Origin: JAPOXR01 sp963664715
Lineage (GTDB): Bacteria > Pseudomonadota > Alphaproteobacteria > Rhodobacterales > Rhodobacteraceae
DNA length: 64,000 nt
Direction of reading: 5' to 3'
Assembly: GCA_963664715.2 (NCBI GenBank)
Contig: CAXXUY010000001.1
Coordinates: 310,001 to 374,000 of the forward strand
Position numbers and translations under genes: made by a program. The notes beneath the pieces were generated by a model. The model had not been told where the DNA came from. It saw nothing but the letters and a program-made list of their open reading frames with translations, and did not search any database. This document shows, piece after piece, positions 54,449-63,344 of the stretch. How positions within the stretch are numbered: position 1 is the stretch's first letter; the number at the start of each line of letters is the position of its first letter.

Positions 54449-55525
54449 CTATTCCACCGCCCGGCTGCCGCGGCGGACAAGTGCAAAGACAATGATGGAA
54501 AAGACGATCATCAGTCCTACGGCAAGAACGCGGGCGCCGGAGTTGAATCCGTTCAGCACCATCATGTTGTCGACGGTCGAGATGAAGATTGCTCCGAGCG
54601 AGGTGCGCAGGGTCGAGCCGTAGCCGCCCATGATCGAGTTGCCGCCGACCATGACGATGGCGATGACCATGATCGTCATGTCGCCGGACGACCCGAACTC
54701 GGATGAAAAATAGTTGACGTGGGCCGAACTCACCTGGCCCGAAAAGGCAACGGCGACAAATGCGGCGCAGACGCTGGCGATGATGCAGCACTTGATTGCC
54801 ATTGCGAAGTTCTCATGCCCGGTGGCGCGTCCCGCGGCTCGGTTGGCACCGACCAGGTAAACCTGTCGCCCGAAGGTCGTGTAGCGCAGCACCAGTTCCG
54901 CCACTATGGCAATGATGATGAATGCGACAGTTATGTTGGGGATGTCGCCGAAGAAGGAACCGGTCCCGAGCCACTCTGCACCATGCGGGCGGCGGTAGCT
55001 GACAACGAGATTGTCGGACCACCACGAACCGATCCCGAAGAACAATCCTGCCGCGCCGAGGGTAACGACGATCGGATTCCCGCCAAGCCCGATAAGTGCG
55101 CCCTGCACGGCTCCGGCAATGACGGCGATGACGATCGTGACGAGGATTGCGATCAGGAAAGTCATCGCCAGCGAGTATGTGGTCGGAAGCCCCTCCGGTC
55201 CCACACCCCACTGGTTCCAATCCGCTCCCATGAGCGTAGCAAACGAGATGATGGAAAGTGCTGCAATTTCCTTCATCGACAGCAGGAAGAAATTGCCGGA
55301 AAGCGTCACGAAGGTCAGACCGATGGCCATTATGCCCACCAGGGCCGCATCGCGGATTATCGTCTTGATGTTGAACCAGGTCAGAAAGTCGTCCGTGACA
55401 ACCGCCCCGGTGAGAATCACCAGCACGAAGAGCCCGACCATGACGATCACCAGCGGAGAGTAATCCCGCCTGATTCGCCCGACGAGGTTCAGGCGAGTGT
55501 CAGCACCGGCTGTCGCATCGGTCAC
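54449..55525 (-). CDS. Ribose-type ABC transporter permease (RbsC-like), first permease
   Basis: 358 residues. The GTG start overlaps the ATPase stop by four bases (GTGA); the frame is open further upstream only inside the ATPase gene. Membrane and loop blocks include GIMAIGLTFVTLSGNFFLLS (GEIDLS-like position changed to SGNFFLLS), FGRQVYLVGANRAAGRATG and GGNSIMGGYGSTLRTSLG. It forms a heteromeric channel with the next permease. Confidence 0.9.
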   Translation of the reverse strand: MTDATAGADTRLNLVGRIRRDYSPLVIVMVGLFVLVILTGAVVTDDFLTWFNIKTIIRDAALVGIMAIGLTFVTLSGNFFLLSMKEIAALSIISFATLMGADWNQWGVGPEGLPTTYSLAMTFLIAILVTIVIAVIAGAVQGALIGLGGNPIVVTLGAAGLFFGIGSWWSDNLVVSYRRPHGAEWLGTGSFFGDIPNITVAFIIIAIVAELVLRYTTFGRQVYLVGANRAAGRATGHENFAMAIKCCIIASVCAAFVAVAFSGQVSSAHVNYFSSEFGSSGDMTIMVIAIVMVGGNSIMGGYGSTLRTSLGAIFISTVDNMMVLNGFNSGARVLAVGLMIVFSIIVFALVRRGSRAVE

Positions 55526-57051
55526 GGTTCTTGCCCCGGCGCCGTGATACCGGCCTCGTGGAACGGGTCGGTTATCTGTTTGAGAATCTTGGCCGAGGTC
55601 ATGTCTTCCAACGCAATTTCTCCGATCCGGAGGCCTCGGTAGTAGCTGATGATCCTGTCCGGCAGGTTGCTGATTTCCTGGATGTCGGTCGAGGCTATGA
55701 CTATGGCAGCGCCCTGATCGGCAAGATTGCGAAGGATCTGGTAGATTTCGGCGCGAGCTCCGACATCCACACCACGCGTTGGCTCGTTCACCAGTATGAC
55801 ATTCGGCTTGATGCTGAGCCACTTGCCAAGCGCCACCTTCTGCTGGTTCCCGCCCGAGAGCACGCCCGCTTCCTGCAGCAGGCGCTTGGGATCGACGGTG
55901 AACTTGACCGCGTTCGAAGTGGTGGAGCCGCGTTCGGCTGCTCCATCGAGGAACCCTCTCCGCGAGATCGTTTCAAGCGCCGGCGCCGACATGTTCTCCA
56001 TGATTGGCCGGCCAAGGAAGAGCCCGTCGTGTTTCCGGTCATCGGAGCAATAGGCAATCCCGTGCCGGATTGCGTCCTTTGGCCGGCGCGGCAGGAACTT
56101 CTTTCCCATGTAGTGAAGTGACCCGCCTCTTGCCCTCGCAGTGCCGGTTATTGCGCAGAGTATCTCGGATGTGCCTGAACCAAGCTGGCCCGCAAGGCCG
56201 AGAATCTCGCCCGGATAGACGTCGAAACTCACCGGCTCCAGAAGGCCATCCGGCCAGAGATCGCGTACCTTCAGGATTGGTTCGTCACGGTTGATCGGCG
56301 TTCGCTCGGGATACATGTCGGTCAGTTCAAACCCGAGCATCATTTCGACCAGGCTGTCGACATTGAGTTCGGATGCTGCGCGGGGCGGTTGACTCTCGCC
56401 ATCATTGAACACCGTGACACGGTCGCAAATCTTGAAAATCTCGTCCAGCCTGTGGCTGACATAGATGATCGACTTTCCACGGTCGCGGAGGCGTTTCACC
56501 ATGTCGAGTATCCGGATCGAATCCGTTTCGCCGAGTGCCGCCGTGGGTTCGTCCAGAATGAGAACCTGCGGGTCATGGGCGATGAGCCTCGCAACCTCGA
56601 CCAGGTGCTGCTCCCCTACGGAGAGCCGGTTGGTGGAGCGCAGGGAGTTGACATGGCCGAGGCCAACCTCCTGGAGAAAGGGCTTGGCCTTGCGGGCCAG
56701 GTAACCTCTGGAGGCAATTTGCGGAACGCCGTCGCCAGCGAGAAAAATGTTCTCGGCCACGCTCATCGTGGGAATGAGGCTCAGTTCCTGATGGGCGATG
56801 GCGATTCCGACATGTTCGGCTGCCGTGGGACTGCTGAAGTGACGGACATGGCCATCATAAATGTATTCGCCCGTATAGCCGGTGTCGAAGCCGCCGATGA
56901 TCTTTACCATCGTAGACTTGCCGGCACCGTTCTCGCCAACCAGTCCCATGATTTCGCCGCGGTCGATCTCGAAACTGGCGTGCCTTAATGCCTGGATCGC
57001 ACCGTAATGGCGGCTGACGTCAGTCAGCTTTAGAAGCGGTTCCCCCGATAT
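55522..57051 (-). CDS. Ribose-type ABC transporter ATPase with two nucleotide-binding domains (RbsA/MglA-like)
   Basis: About 509 residues. The N-terminal domain has Walker A GENGAGKST, signature RLSVGEQHLVEVAR and Walker B VLILDEPTAAL. The second domain has a degenerate Walker A (LAGQLGSGTSEIL), signature LSGGNQQKVALGK and VILVNEPTRGVD, as is normal for this family. The start is unclear: no ATG, GTG or TTG is in frame between the upstream terminator and the first motif. AGGGAG is placed six bases before ATA at 57051, making an ATA start plausible. GTG 57153 and ATG 57189 lie inside the binding-protein gene. Confidence 0.88.
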   Translation of the reverse strand: MSGEPLLKLTDVSRHYGAIQALRHASFEIDRGEIMGLVGENGAGKSTMVKIIGGFDTGYTGEYIYDGHVRHFSSPTAAEHVGIAIAHQELSLIPTMSVAENIFLAGDGVPQIASRGYLARKAKPFLQEVGLGHVNSLRSTNRLSVGEQHLVEVARLIAHDPQVLILDEPTAALGETDSIRILDMVKRLRDRGKSIIYVSHRLDEIFKICDRVTVFNDGESQPPRAASELNVDSLVEMMLGFELTDMYPERTPINRDEPILKVRDLWPDGLLEPVSFDVYPGEILGLAGQLGSGTSEILCAITGTARARGGSLHYMGKKFLPRRPKDAIRHGIAYCSDDRKHDGLFLGRPIMENMSAPALETISRRGFLDGAAERGSTTSNAVKFTVDPKRLLQEAGVLSGGNQQKVALGKWLSIKPNVILVNEPTRGVDVGARAEIYQILRNLADQGAAIVIASTDIQEISNLPDRIISYYRGLRIGEIALEDMTSAKILKQITDPFHEAGITAPGQEP

Positions 57052-57092
57052 GGTTTTCTCCCTGATCCAGCCTGCCTGTGTCTGTTCCTGAC

Positions 57093-57123
57093 AAAAGAGG
57101 GGCGCCCGGTCCCGGGCGCCCCT
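57093..57123 (-). terminator. Rho-independent terminator/attenuator between binding protein and ATPase genes
   Basis: A 12-bp GC-rich stem (57098-57109 with 57112-57123) is followed on the minus strand by TCTTTTG. It stands 14 bases after the binding-protein stop. Partial termination here would make more binding protein than membrane components, as is common in ABC operons. Confidence 0.75.
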
Positions 57124-57136
57124 GAGTGTTTCAGCT

Positions 57137-58171
57137 TCAGCCTTCCCAGGCACCCGAGCAAAGCTCGTCGATGCCGTAAAGCTTGCCATCGTAGCCTCTC
57201 AGCGCCACCGTTTCGATATTGGTGGCCGTTACGGCCGGGTTCGGCGTGAAGTTGATGTAGTTTTCAAGTTCGCCCGTGGTCAGGTACTCCTCGACCATCT
57301 TGATGGCGAGTTGGCCCTCGTGAAGCGGCGACTGCAACGTCGTGCCAAACTGCTTGCCTTCTTCGATCAACTGCTTGTCGCCGTTGCAGACCGTGCCGAC
57401 GGCGATGACGTCTTCGCCCATCGTGTAGCCGGCCTCTTCAAGCGCCTTGATTCCGCCAGTCAGGATCGCGTCGTCCATGCCGTATACGAAATGGATACCT
57501 TCGTCGCGCAGAGCCGCGATCGCCTTCGCCGCACCCTTGTAGCCATTGGCCTGACCGAAGCCCTCGTCCACGTCGCCGATGATCGTCAGTTCCGAACCTG
57601 CGATTGCGTCATTGAAGGCGTTGATCGACAGGCCGTAGCCGCCATAGCTGTGCGGGTAGGCCAGAACCAGGACGTTGAATCCCTCGCCGCCAGCAGCCAT
57701 CTTGGCGGCAGCCGCTTCGCGCATCATGTAACCGGCGTTACGGGCCCTCAGCCTGTCATCCGGACCGGCATATCCGAATATGTACTGCTTGTCCTGCTCG
57801 TTCGGCAACTGGTTGATCTTCAGGACGGGAACTCCTGTCCTTGCAAGAGCGCGCAGTGAACCGAGCCCGGCAACCGCGTCGGACGGCCACCAGATAAAGA
57901 CATCCGGCAGCTGGCCGGCGGCCAGCACCTGCTGAACCTGCTGGTCCTGTTCGGCCTGGTTGAACTGGTTTTCGAAGACCTTGATATCGTAGCCCTTCAG
58001 AGCTGCGGTTTCCTTGATGCCCTTGATAAACCGGCCGATATAGGCTTCGCCGGCCGGGCCGTTGAACGAGATGATCGACCCCTTGCTCTGTGCAAACGCC
58101 GAAGTCGTGGCGGCCACCAGCGTCATTCCTGTCACTGCGGCAACGCAAAACGCTCTTCCGAGTAATTTCAT
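57137..58171 (-). CDS. Ribose-type ABC transporter substrate-binding protein
   Basis: 344 residues. ATG 58171 follows GGGAGAAAGCA and starts a signal peptide (MKLLGRAFCVAAVTGMTLVA, cleavage near AFAQS). The mature part is a LacI-like periplasmic type I binding protein (ISFNGPAGEAYIGRFIKGIK, GVPVLKINQLPNEQDKQYIF, NAFNDAIAGSELTIIGDVDE, YGMDDAILTGGIKALEEAG). First gene of the long minus-strand operon; its promoter lies in the 58172-58380 region shared with the divergent SDR gene. Confidence 0.92.
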   Translation of the reverse strand: MKLLGRAFCVAAVTGMTLVAATTSAFAQSKGSIISFNGPAGEAYIGRFIKGIKETAALKGYDIKVFENQFNQAEQDQQVQQVLAAGQLPDVFIWWPSDAVAGLGSLRALARTGVPVLKINQLPNEQDKQYIFGYAGPDDRLRARNAGYMMREAAAAKMAAGGEGFNVLVLAYPHSYGGYGLSINAFNDAIAGSELTIIGDVDEGFGQANGYKGAAKAIAALRDEGIHFVYGMDDAILTGGIKALEEAGYTMGEDVIAVGTVCNGDKQLIEEGKQFGTTLQSPLHEGQLAIKMVEEYLTTGELENYINFTPNPAVTATNIETVALRGYDGKLYGIDELCSGAWEG

Positions 58172-58254
58172 TGCTTTCTCCCATGAATTTTCGAGACGAG
58201 TATGTTTCGTTGCGCGCATCTATCCAGATTGGGTAGTTTGGACCGCACCTTATT

Positions 58255-58301
58255 TTGTCCGCATTGGACTAAATAGGCCCGATCTTGTCCAAAGTGGACA
58301 A
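58255..58301. promoter_or_regulatory. Two operator-like palindromes in a divergent promoter region
   Basis: TTGTCCAAAGTGGACAA (58285-58301) is a perfect 7-bp inverted repeat. TTGTCCGCATTGGACTA (58255-58271) is a close variant, with the two starting points exactly 30 bp apart, about three helical turns. A further half-site (TTTGGAC) lies at 58237. The sites sit between the ABC operon and the SDR gene, so one regulator probably controls both; the winged-helix/SBP fusion protein is the best local candidate. Confidence 0.65.
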
Positions 58302-58380
58302 ATTTGGGCTATAGTCTATTCGGGTCCTGCGGCAATTTCGCAGCGAATTTTGGCACGACAGACCTCGGGAGGGCAGAAAA

Positions 58381-59190
58381 TTGGACGCGCAGAGACTTGC
58401 CGGGAAGAATATTCTGATCACTGGCGCAGCTCAGGGAATGGGCGCCGCGAATGCCCTGTATTTCGCCCAGCAGGGAGCGAATGTATGTGTTGGAGACGTC
58501 AATTTCGACGGCGTGCAGGACGTTGCGAAACGTATCAACGCCGCTGGCAACGGCCGGGCAGTCTCGGTGGAAATGGATGTGACAAACCGCGGAGATAACG
58601 CCGCTGCGGTTGCCAGGACGGTCGAAGCGTTCGGTTCCATAAATGTCGCAGTGTTGAATGCCGGCGTCAACAAGCCCCGTATGTTCATGGATATCGATGA
58701 AGACAACTGGGACATGATCATGAACATCAACGCGAAGGGCGTTCTGCTGGGAATGCAGGAAGCCGCGCGCCAGATGATCGCCCAGGGTCCCATGGAGGAC
58801 CATCCCTACAAGATCATTCCGGTCGGTTCGATCGTATCCCGCACCGCGTTTCTGGACGTGATTCCTTACTGCTGCTCGAAATACTCCGTGCTTGCCCTGA
58901 TCATCGGCGGGGCAAAGGCTTTGTGGGAGCACAAGATTACCGTCAACGGTTATGGCCCGGGCATAGTCAACACAGAACTTTGGGAACAGCTGGACAAGGA
59001 CCTGGTCGAGATCGGCATGTTCGAGGAAGAAGGCCAGTCGATGGAGCACATCGCCAACACCATGATGCTGATGAAGCAGATTTCGACGCCTGATGATGTG
59101 AAGGGCACTGCCGCCTTCCTGTGTTCGGATGAGAGCGACTACATGACTGGCCAGTTGATCATGATCGATGGTGGCATGATCATGCAGTGA
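58381..59190 (+). CDS. Short-chain dehydrogenase/reductase
   Basis: 269 residues of the classical SDR type. The NAD(P)-binding TGAAQGMG (residues 14-21), NAG (93-95), catalytic Asn 117, Ser 150, Tyr 163 and Lys 167 (YCCSK) are all in place. ASP at the end of beta strand 2 (GDVNFDG) suggests NAD preference. TTG start 58381; GGGAGGGC lies upstream. It is transcribed away from the ABC/dehydrogenase operon and probably oxidises a sugar, polyol or hydroxy-acid intermediate of the same pathway. Confidence 0.9.
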   Translation: MDAQRLAGKNILITGAAQGMGAANALYFAQQGANVCVGDVNFDGVQDVAKRINAAGNGRAVSVEMDVTNRGDNAAAVARTVEAFGSINVAVLNAGVNKPRMFMDIDEDNWDMIMNINAKGVLLGMQEAARQMIAQGPMEDHPYKIIPVGSIVSRTAFLDVIPYCCSKYSVLALIIGGAKALWEHKITVNGYGPGIVNTELWEQLDKDLVEIGMFEEEGQSMEHIANTMMLMKQISTPDDVKGTAAFLCSDESDYMTGQLIMIDGGMIMQ

Positions 59191-59474
59191 GGATGCCTGG
59201 CTTCCACGTCCCGGACTGCAGCATCCAGGGCGGCTTTGGCCGGCAGCGATATCATGGCGGCAATCGCCGCCGCATGATCGAACGTGCCCCATACGATCAG
59301 CTCACCAATCCGATCAGTTTCAAGACTGATCCGTCGGGCATGCCGGATGCAGTCCGGAAGCACCCGGTTCCACCAAGGCGTTTCCCGGCAGTTTTCGAGA
59401 TGACTTGCCACGGGGGAACCGGCCGGGTCTGACGACCTGTCAATCATTTGCACGATGTGAGGAACTGGATGACT

Positions 59475-59498
59475 TCGGCCTGGACACATTCAGGCCGA
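59475..59498. terminator. Hairpin between convergent SDR and TetR genes
   Basis: Perfect 8-bp stem TCGGCCTG / CAGGCCGA with an 8-nt loop that overlaps the TetR stop. No clear T-run follows. It may serve as a shared weak terminator. The rest of 59191-59489 shows no gene. Confidence 0.4.
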
Positions 59499-60149
59499 GG
59501 CCGCTCCGTTTCTGACGCAACCGTCAATGACTATCCCCGAGATGGTCTCGGCAGCCGCGGCAAAGTCCTTGGTCGTCAATCGTTTCTTGTTGATGATGTC
59601 AGCTGCCAGTTGGCCATAGTCGGCGTAGAACTGGGTTGCCGACCAGAGCATGATGAAGAAGTGGTAGGGATCGACGGGCGACAGTTTGCCCTGCTTGATC
59701 CACTTCCTGACAATTTCTGCCCGCAATTCAGTGACCTCCTGCATGTGCTGGCGGTGCCTGTAGGTGAGAAACCTGGCCCCGCGCAGGATTTCATTGGCGA
59801 AGAAGCGAGATTCGACCGGGTGCGTGCGCGAGTATTCCAGTTTTGCCCGCACATATGCTTCCACTGCTTCTCCTGGCTCCCGGTCTGAACTGATATGTTC
59901 GAAGGCCCTGTCCCAGCCTTCGATGACCCGTTCGATGAGCGCAGTGTAGATTCCTTCCTTCGATGAGAAGTAGTAGTAGAGATTGGCCCTGGGAAGGCCG
60001 CAATGTTCGGCGATTTCGCTGAGGCGGGTGCCATCAAACCCCTTGGCCGCAAACAGCTGAACCGCCGCCGTCAGGATCCTTGCCTCGTTGCGTGCACGAA
60101 TCCCCGCTTCCGCGGGTTTGCCCGTTTCACTGCTGGCCGGTTTCTCCAT
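59490..60149 (-). CDS. TetR-family regulator, RutR-like
   Basis: 219 residues from ATG 60149. The HTH is in residues about 22-66 (ARILTAAVQLFAAKGFDGTR, LSEIAEHCGLPRANLYYYF). The C-terminal domain matches the RutR/YcdC type (YHFFIMLWSATQFYADYGQL). RutR controls pyrimidine catabolism in enteric bacteria through a TTGACCANNTGGTCAA box. No rut enzymes are in the window, so the targets are unknown. The frame is open upstream for another 190 bases without protein-like character. Confidence 0.85.
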   Translation of the reverse strand: MEKPASSETGKPAEAGIRARNEARILTAAVQLFAAKGFDGTRLSEIAEHCGLPRANLYYYFSSKEGIYTALIERVIEGWDRAFEHISSDREPGEAVEAYVRAKLEYSRTHPVESRFFANEILRGARFLTYRHRQHMQEVTELRAEIVRKWIKQGKLSPVDPYHFFIMLWSATQFYADYGQLAADIINKKRLTTKDFAAAAETISGIVIDGCVRNGAASA

Positions 60150-60386
60150 TCCCGCCCTTGTCCCCGACTTCCCGCTTCCGGTCCGTGCCAGGATCGTTTG
60201 CCTGCGCAGTCCCGGTACGGCACGCCCGGCTTCGGGCACTCCTAGCCGAGTTGCGAGCAAAATGACAGTGACACCGGGCCATGCTTCGCGCGTTGCAAGC
60301 GCATTTGCGCAACCCAGCCAGACCGGTCCGACTGCGCCCAATGCGAAGGAGTTCGAACATGAAGGTCAACCCATCCTGTGAAAAAC

Positions 60387-60402
60387 TTGACATGAACGTC
60401 AA
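60387..60402. promoter_or_regulatory. RutR-like operator candidate
   Basis: TTGACATGAACGTCAA has the TTGAC/GTCAA arms and the six-base spacer of the known RutR box; the inner bases differ. It lies between the RutR-like gene and the start of the glycosylase gene and could serve both. Confidence 0.45.
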
Positions 60403-60420
60403 ATTTTGGGAGTCTCGCCG

Positions 60421-61290
60421 GTGCATGCATACCGGGGGCTGCGGTTCTTGATTCCTTTGACGGGAGCATTGAGGGAAACCCTGCATGGCTGGAAAGAGGA
60501 CATCGATCCGGCCTGGCGGGAATTCGTCGGCAATGTGAGACTCGGCTTTGACGATATTTCTGCCGAACTCGTGATCGAACCCTGGGAGCCGATTTTTCCG
60601 ACGCGGCGGGGGAAGAAAATGCCGGGCGAGCCGAACGGGGCGCATATGCTTCGGGCATTCGACGGAATCCGGCCGGAAGAGGTCCGCTGTGTCCTGCTTG
60701 GACAGGACCCCTATCCCTGCCCGGCGTTTTCAACCGGCAGGGCCTTCGAGGCCGGGAACACCGGAGGCTGGCGCGAACTTGACAAGATGTTCTCAAGGAG
60801 CGTGCGCGCATTCATGCTGCAGATAGCCGCAGCACGAACCGGACGCACCGAACTTGCATCGACCTTCGGGCAGTGGCCCAGGCTCATCGCCGCGGTCGAG
60901 ACCGGACGGATTGTCCTTGAATCTCCGGCCGTGATCGCCGACCGGTGGGTTGAGTCGGGCGTGTTGCTGCTCAATTCTTCGCTCACCCTCAGTCGGTTCA
61001 GCGTGGATGTGGACCCTCACCAGTCACAGGGGCACCTGCCGCTGTGGCGTCCGCTGATCCTGGCGATACTCGGACAACTGGCTGCCAGGCATTCCCCGAT
61101 CGCGGTCATCGCATTTGGAGATTCGGCTGCCGACAATGTGCGGCGGGCAGGCATCACCGAAAAGGCTGGAGTTCAAGTCTTCGAGCGGCCCCACCCTGCG
61201 TTCGCCGACGAGTTTCTTGCCTGCGAAAACCCGTTTCTTGCCTGCAACGCGCATTTGCGGCGGTCAGGCGTCACTGCAGTGAATTGGTGA
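60421..61290 (+). CDS. Uracil-DNA glycosylase superfamily protein, atypical
   Basis: 289 residues from GTG 60421 (GGGAG eight bases upstream; TTG 60406 is less likely because it lies in that site). Glycosylase motif 1 is VLLGQDPYPCPAF (residues 92-104) with the catalytic-type Asp 96, then LLLNSSLTLS and the C-terminal ERPHPAFAD where family 1 has HPSPLS. The N-terminal 60 residues are unusual for Ung. It should remove uracil or another damaged base from DNA, but the altered motifs could mean a different substrate or a phage/defence-related role. Confidence 0.75.
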   Translation: MHAYRGLRFLIPLTGALRETLHGWKEDIDPAWREFVGNVRLGFDDISAELVIEPWEPIFPTRRGKKMPGEPNGAHMLRAFDGIRPEEVRCVLLGQDPYPCPAFSTGRAFEAGNTGGWRELDKMFSRSVRAFMLQIAAARTGRTELASTFGQWPRLIAAVETGRIVLESPAVIADRWVESGVLLLNSSLTLSRFSVDVDPHQSQGHLPLWRPLILAILGQLAARHSPIAVIAFGDSAADNVRRAGITEKAGVQVFERPHPAFADEFLACENPFLACNAHLRRSGVTAVNW

Positions 61291-61295
61291 CAGCC

Positions 61296-62917
61296 ATGAC
61301 CAGCACAGCATACGACTACATCATCATCGGGGCCGGTTCTGCAGGATGTGTCGTCGCCAACCGCCTGACGAGGGATCCGGGCATTTCGGTGCTGCTGATC
61401 GAAGCCGGCGGTCGCGACCGGAATCCGCTCGTGCGCCTGCCGATGCTCATGGGCAGGCTCTTCAATTCCGGAATCTACAACTGGCGCTACCATACCGAAC
61501 CAGTGGAATTCCTGAATGGCCGCTCTCTCTACTGGCCGCGAGGAAAGGTCCTCGGCGGAAGCTCAACCATCAACGGGATGCTCTATGTGCGGGGCAACAG
61601 GCACGATTTTGATCGCTGGGCACAGTTGGGCCTTTCCGGATGGTCCTATGACGATGTGCTCAAATCCTTCACGCGCTCGGAAGTGCACCAACAGCGCCGG
61701 GACGAGTTCCATGGTCGGGATGGAGAGCTGGCAGTCTGTCGGGCGAGGGGTGACAACCCGTTGTTCGGAACATTTGTCGAGGCCGGTCAACAGGCAGGAT
61801 ATCCCGTCAATGACGACTTCAACGGCGCCGAACAGGAAGGCTTTGGCCGGTTCGATTTCACCATCAAGAACGGGAAACGCTGGTCGACTGCTTCTGCATT
61901 CCTGCGGCCCGTCCTGAGCCGGTCCAACCTGACAGTCATGACCGATGCCCATGTCAACAGGATCGTGATCGACCATGCCGAGGCAAAGGGCGTCGAAGTT
62001 GCCCGCGGCGCCGACACTGAAGTCCTCGTTGCCGAGCGCGAGGTTATCGTCTGTGCAGGTGCGATCAATTCACCGCAGCTTCTCATGTTGTCCGGAATCG
62101 GCCCTGCAGACAATTGCGAACGCACGGTATTGAAGTGGTGCACGAACTGGAGGGGGTCGGCAGGAATCTGCAGGATCACGTGGATTGCGTGCTCGCATAT
62201 GAATGCACACGACCGATCACGCTCTTTGGCGACCTCAGGGCCGACCGGCTCGCCTGGTCTGTCATCAGGGGATTGGTTGCCGGAACCGGCACGGCAACCA
62301 CTTTCCCCTACGAAGCGGGAGCATTCGTCAAGAGCAGGCATGGCCTGGTTGCTCCCGACCTGCAGATGCACTTCATGCCGGCCCTCGAAAAAACCGCCAA
62401 CCTGCATTTTCCGAATCCCTTCAAGAAGAAACCTGTTGATCCCGACCACGGATTCTCCATCAGGGTCGGGCCGATCACCCCGGACAGCAGGGGGTCGATC
62501 GACCTCCGGTCGTCTGACCCGGCGGACCCGCCCGCAATCCATCCAAACTATCTCGCCAGCAAGTCGGACCGGGACGCGATCATCGCTGGAATCCGGATCG
62601 TGCGCGACGTCATCAGTCAACCTGCCTTCGATGACTGCAGGGGAAGGGAATTGCAGCCGGGCCCCGACAACCAGTCGGACGACGAGTTGATTGCCTGGCT
62701 TCGGTCTTCGGCAATGACGACGTTCCATCCCGTCGGAACCTGCAAGATGGGCAGCGACCTGATGGCTGTCGTCGACGACAGGCTTCGGGTTCACGGCATC
62801 GACAGGCTTCGGGTTGCCGATGCGTCGGTCATGCCGTTGATCACGAGCGGAAACACGAATGCCCCCGCAATCATGATCGGGGAACAACTGGCTGCGTTCA
62901 TGGCCGACGGCCAGTGA
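61296..62917 (+). pseudogene. GMC-family oxidoreductase (choline/alcohol dehydrogenase-like) with a frameshift
   Basis: The first part (61296-62111) has the FAD-binding YDYIIIGAGSAGCVVANRL, GRSLYWPRGKVLGGSSTING and GAINSPQLLMLSGIGPAD. After GIGPAD the frame shifts by one missing base near 62111-62114. The second part continues in the other frame: LRTHGIEVVHELEGVGRNLQ, then DHVDCVLAY and the C-terminal GTCKMGSDLM, with SGNTNAPAIMIGEQLA. Together they give a normal-length enzyme of about 540 residues. A single deleted G would explain it. Such enzymes oxidise alcohols or sugars with FAD. The gene is followed by a NIPSNAP gene 30 bases later. Confidence 0.85.
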
Positions 62918-62947
62918 CCGGCAGCGGTACAAATCGAGAGGGACCAG

Positions 62948-63268
62948 ATGATCGTTGAACACCGGACCTACACATTTCGTCCCGGGACAGTCGAGGGATG
63001 GTTGAAGAAATACGAATCCGAGGGGCTTGCAATACAGAAAAGGCATCTGAACAGGTTCGTCGGTCTCTTCGTTTCCGAAATCGGGCAGCTTCACCGGACC
63101 GTCCTGATCTGGGCCTATGACGATCTCGCTGACCGGGAAGCCCGCCGCAAGGCGATGTACGCCGATCCTGAATGGCAGGCCTTCATCGACTCGGTTTGGA
63201 AACTGGATGCAATCCAGAACCAGGACGTGATGATCATGAATCCTGCCGGGTTTTCGCCGACTCCATGA
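62948..63268 (+). CDS. NIPSNAP family protein
   Basis: 106 residues with the ferredoxin-like dimeric alpha-beta-barrel pattern of NIPSNAP proteins (IVEHRTYTFRPGTVEGWLKK, GLFVSEIGQLHRTVLIWAYD, DLADREARRKAMYADPEWQA). Its biochemical role is not known in bacteria; such genes commonly accompany catabolic operons. It lies between the GMC oxidoreductase and a BMP-type binding protein on the same strand. Confidence 0.85.
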   Translation: MIVEHRTYTFRPGTVEGWLKKYESEGLAIQKRHLNRFVGLFVSEIGQLHRTVLIWAYDDLADREARRKAMYADPEWQAFIDSVWKLDAIQNQDVMIMNPAGFSPTP

Positions 63269-63344
63269 CCCGTGCTGGATCGGGACGGGTCATTGGCTGC
63301 AACCGCGGTTCCTGCAACTGCCAAACCAAGAGAAGGATACGAAA

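Noticed and set aside
61787..63094. A 435-codon minus-strand frame opposite the GMC and NIPSNAP genes
   Set aside because: Its length is a product of GC-rich codon bias; the plus-strand genes have clear motifs.
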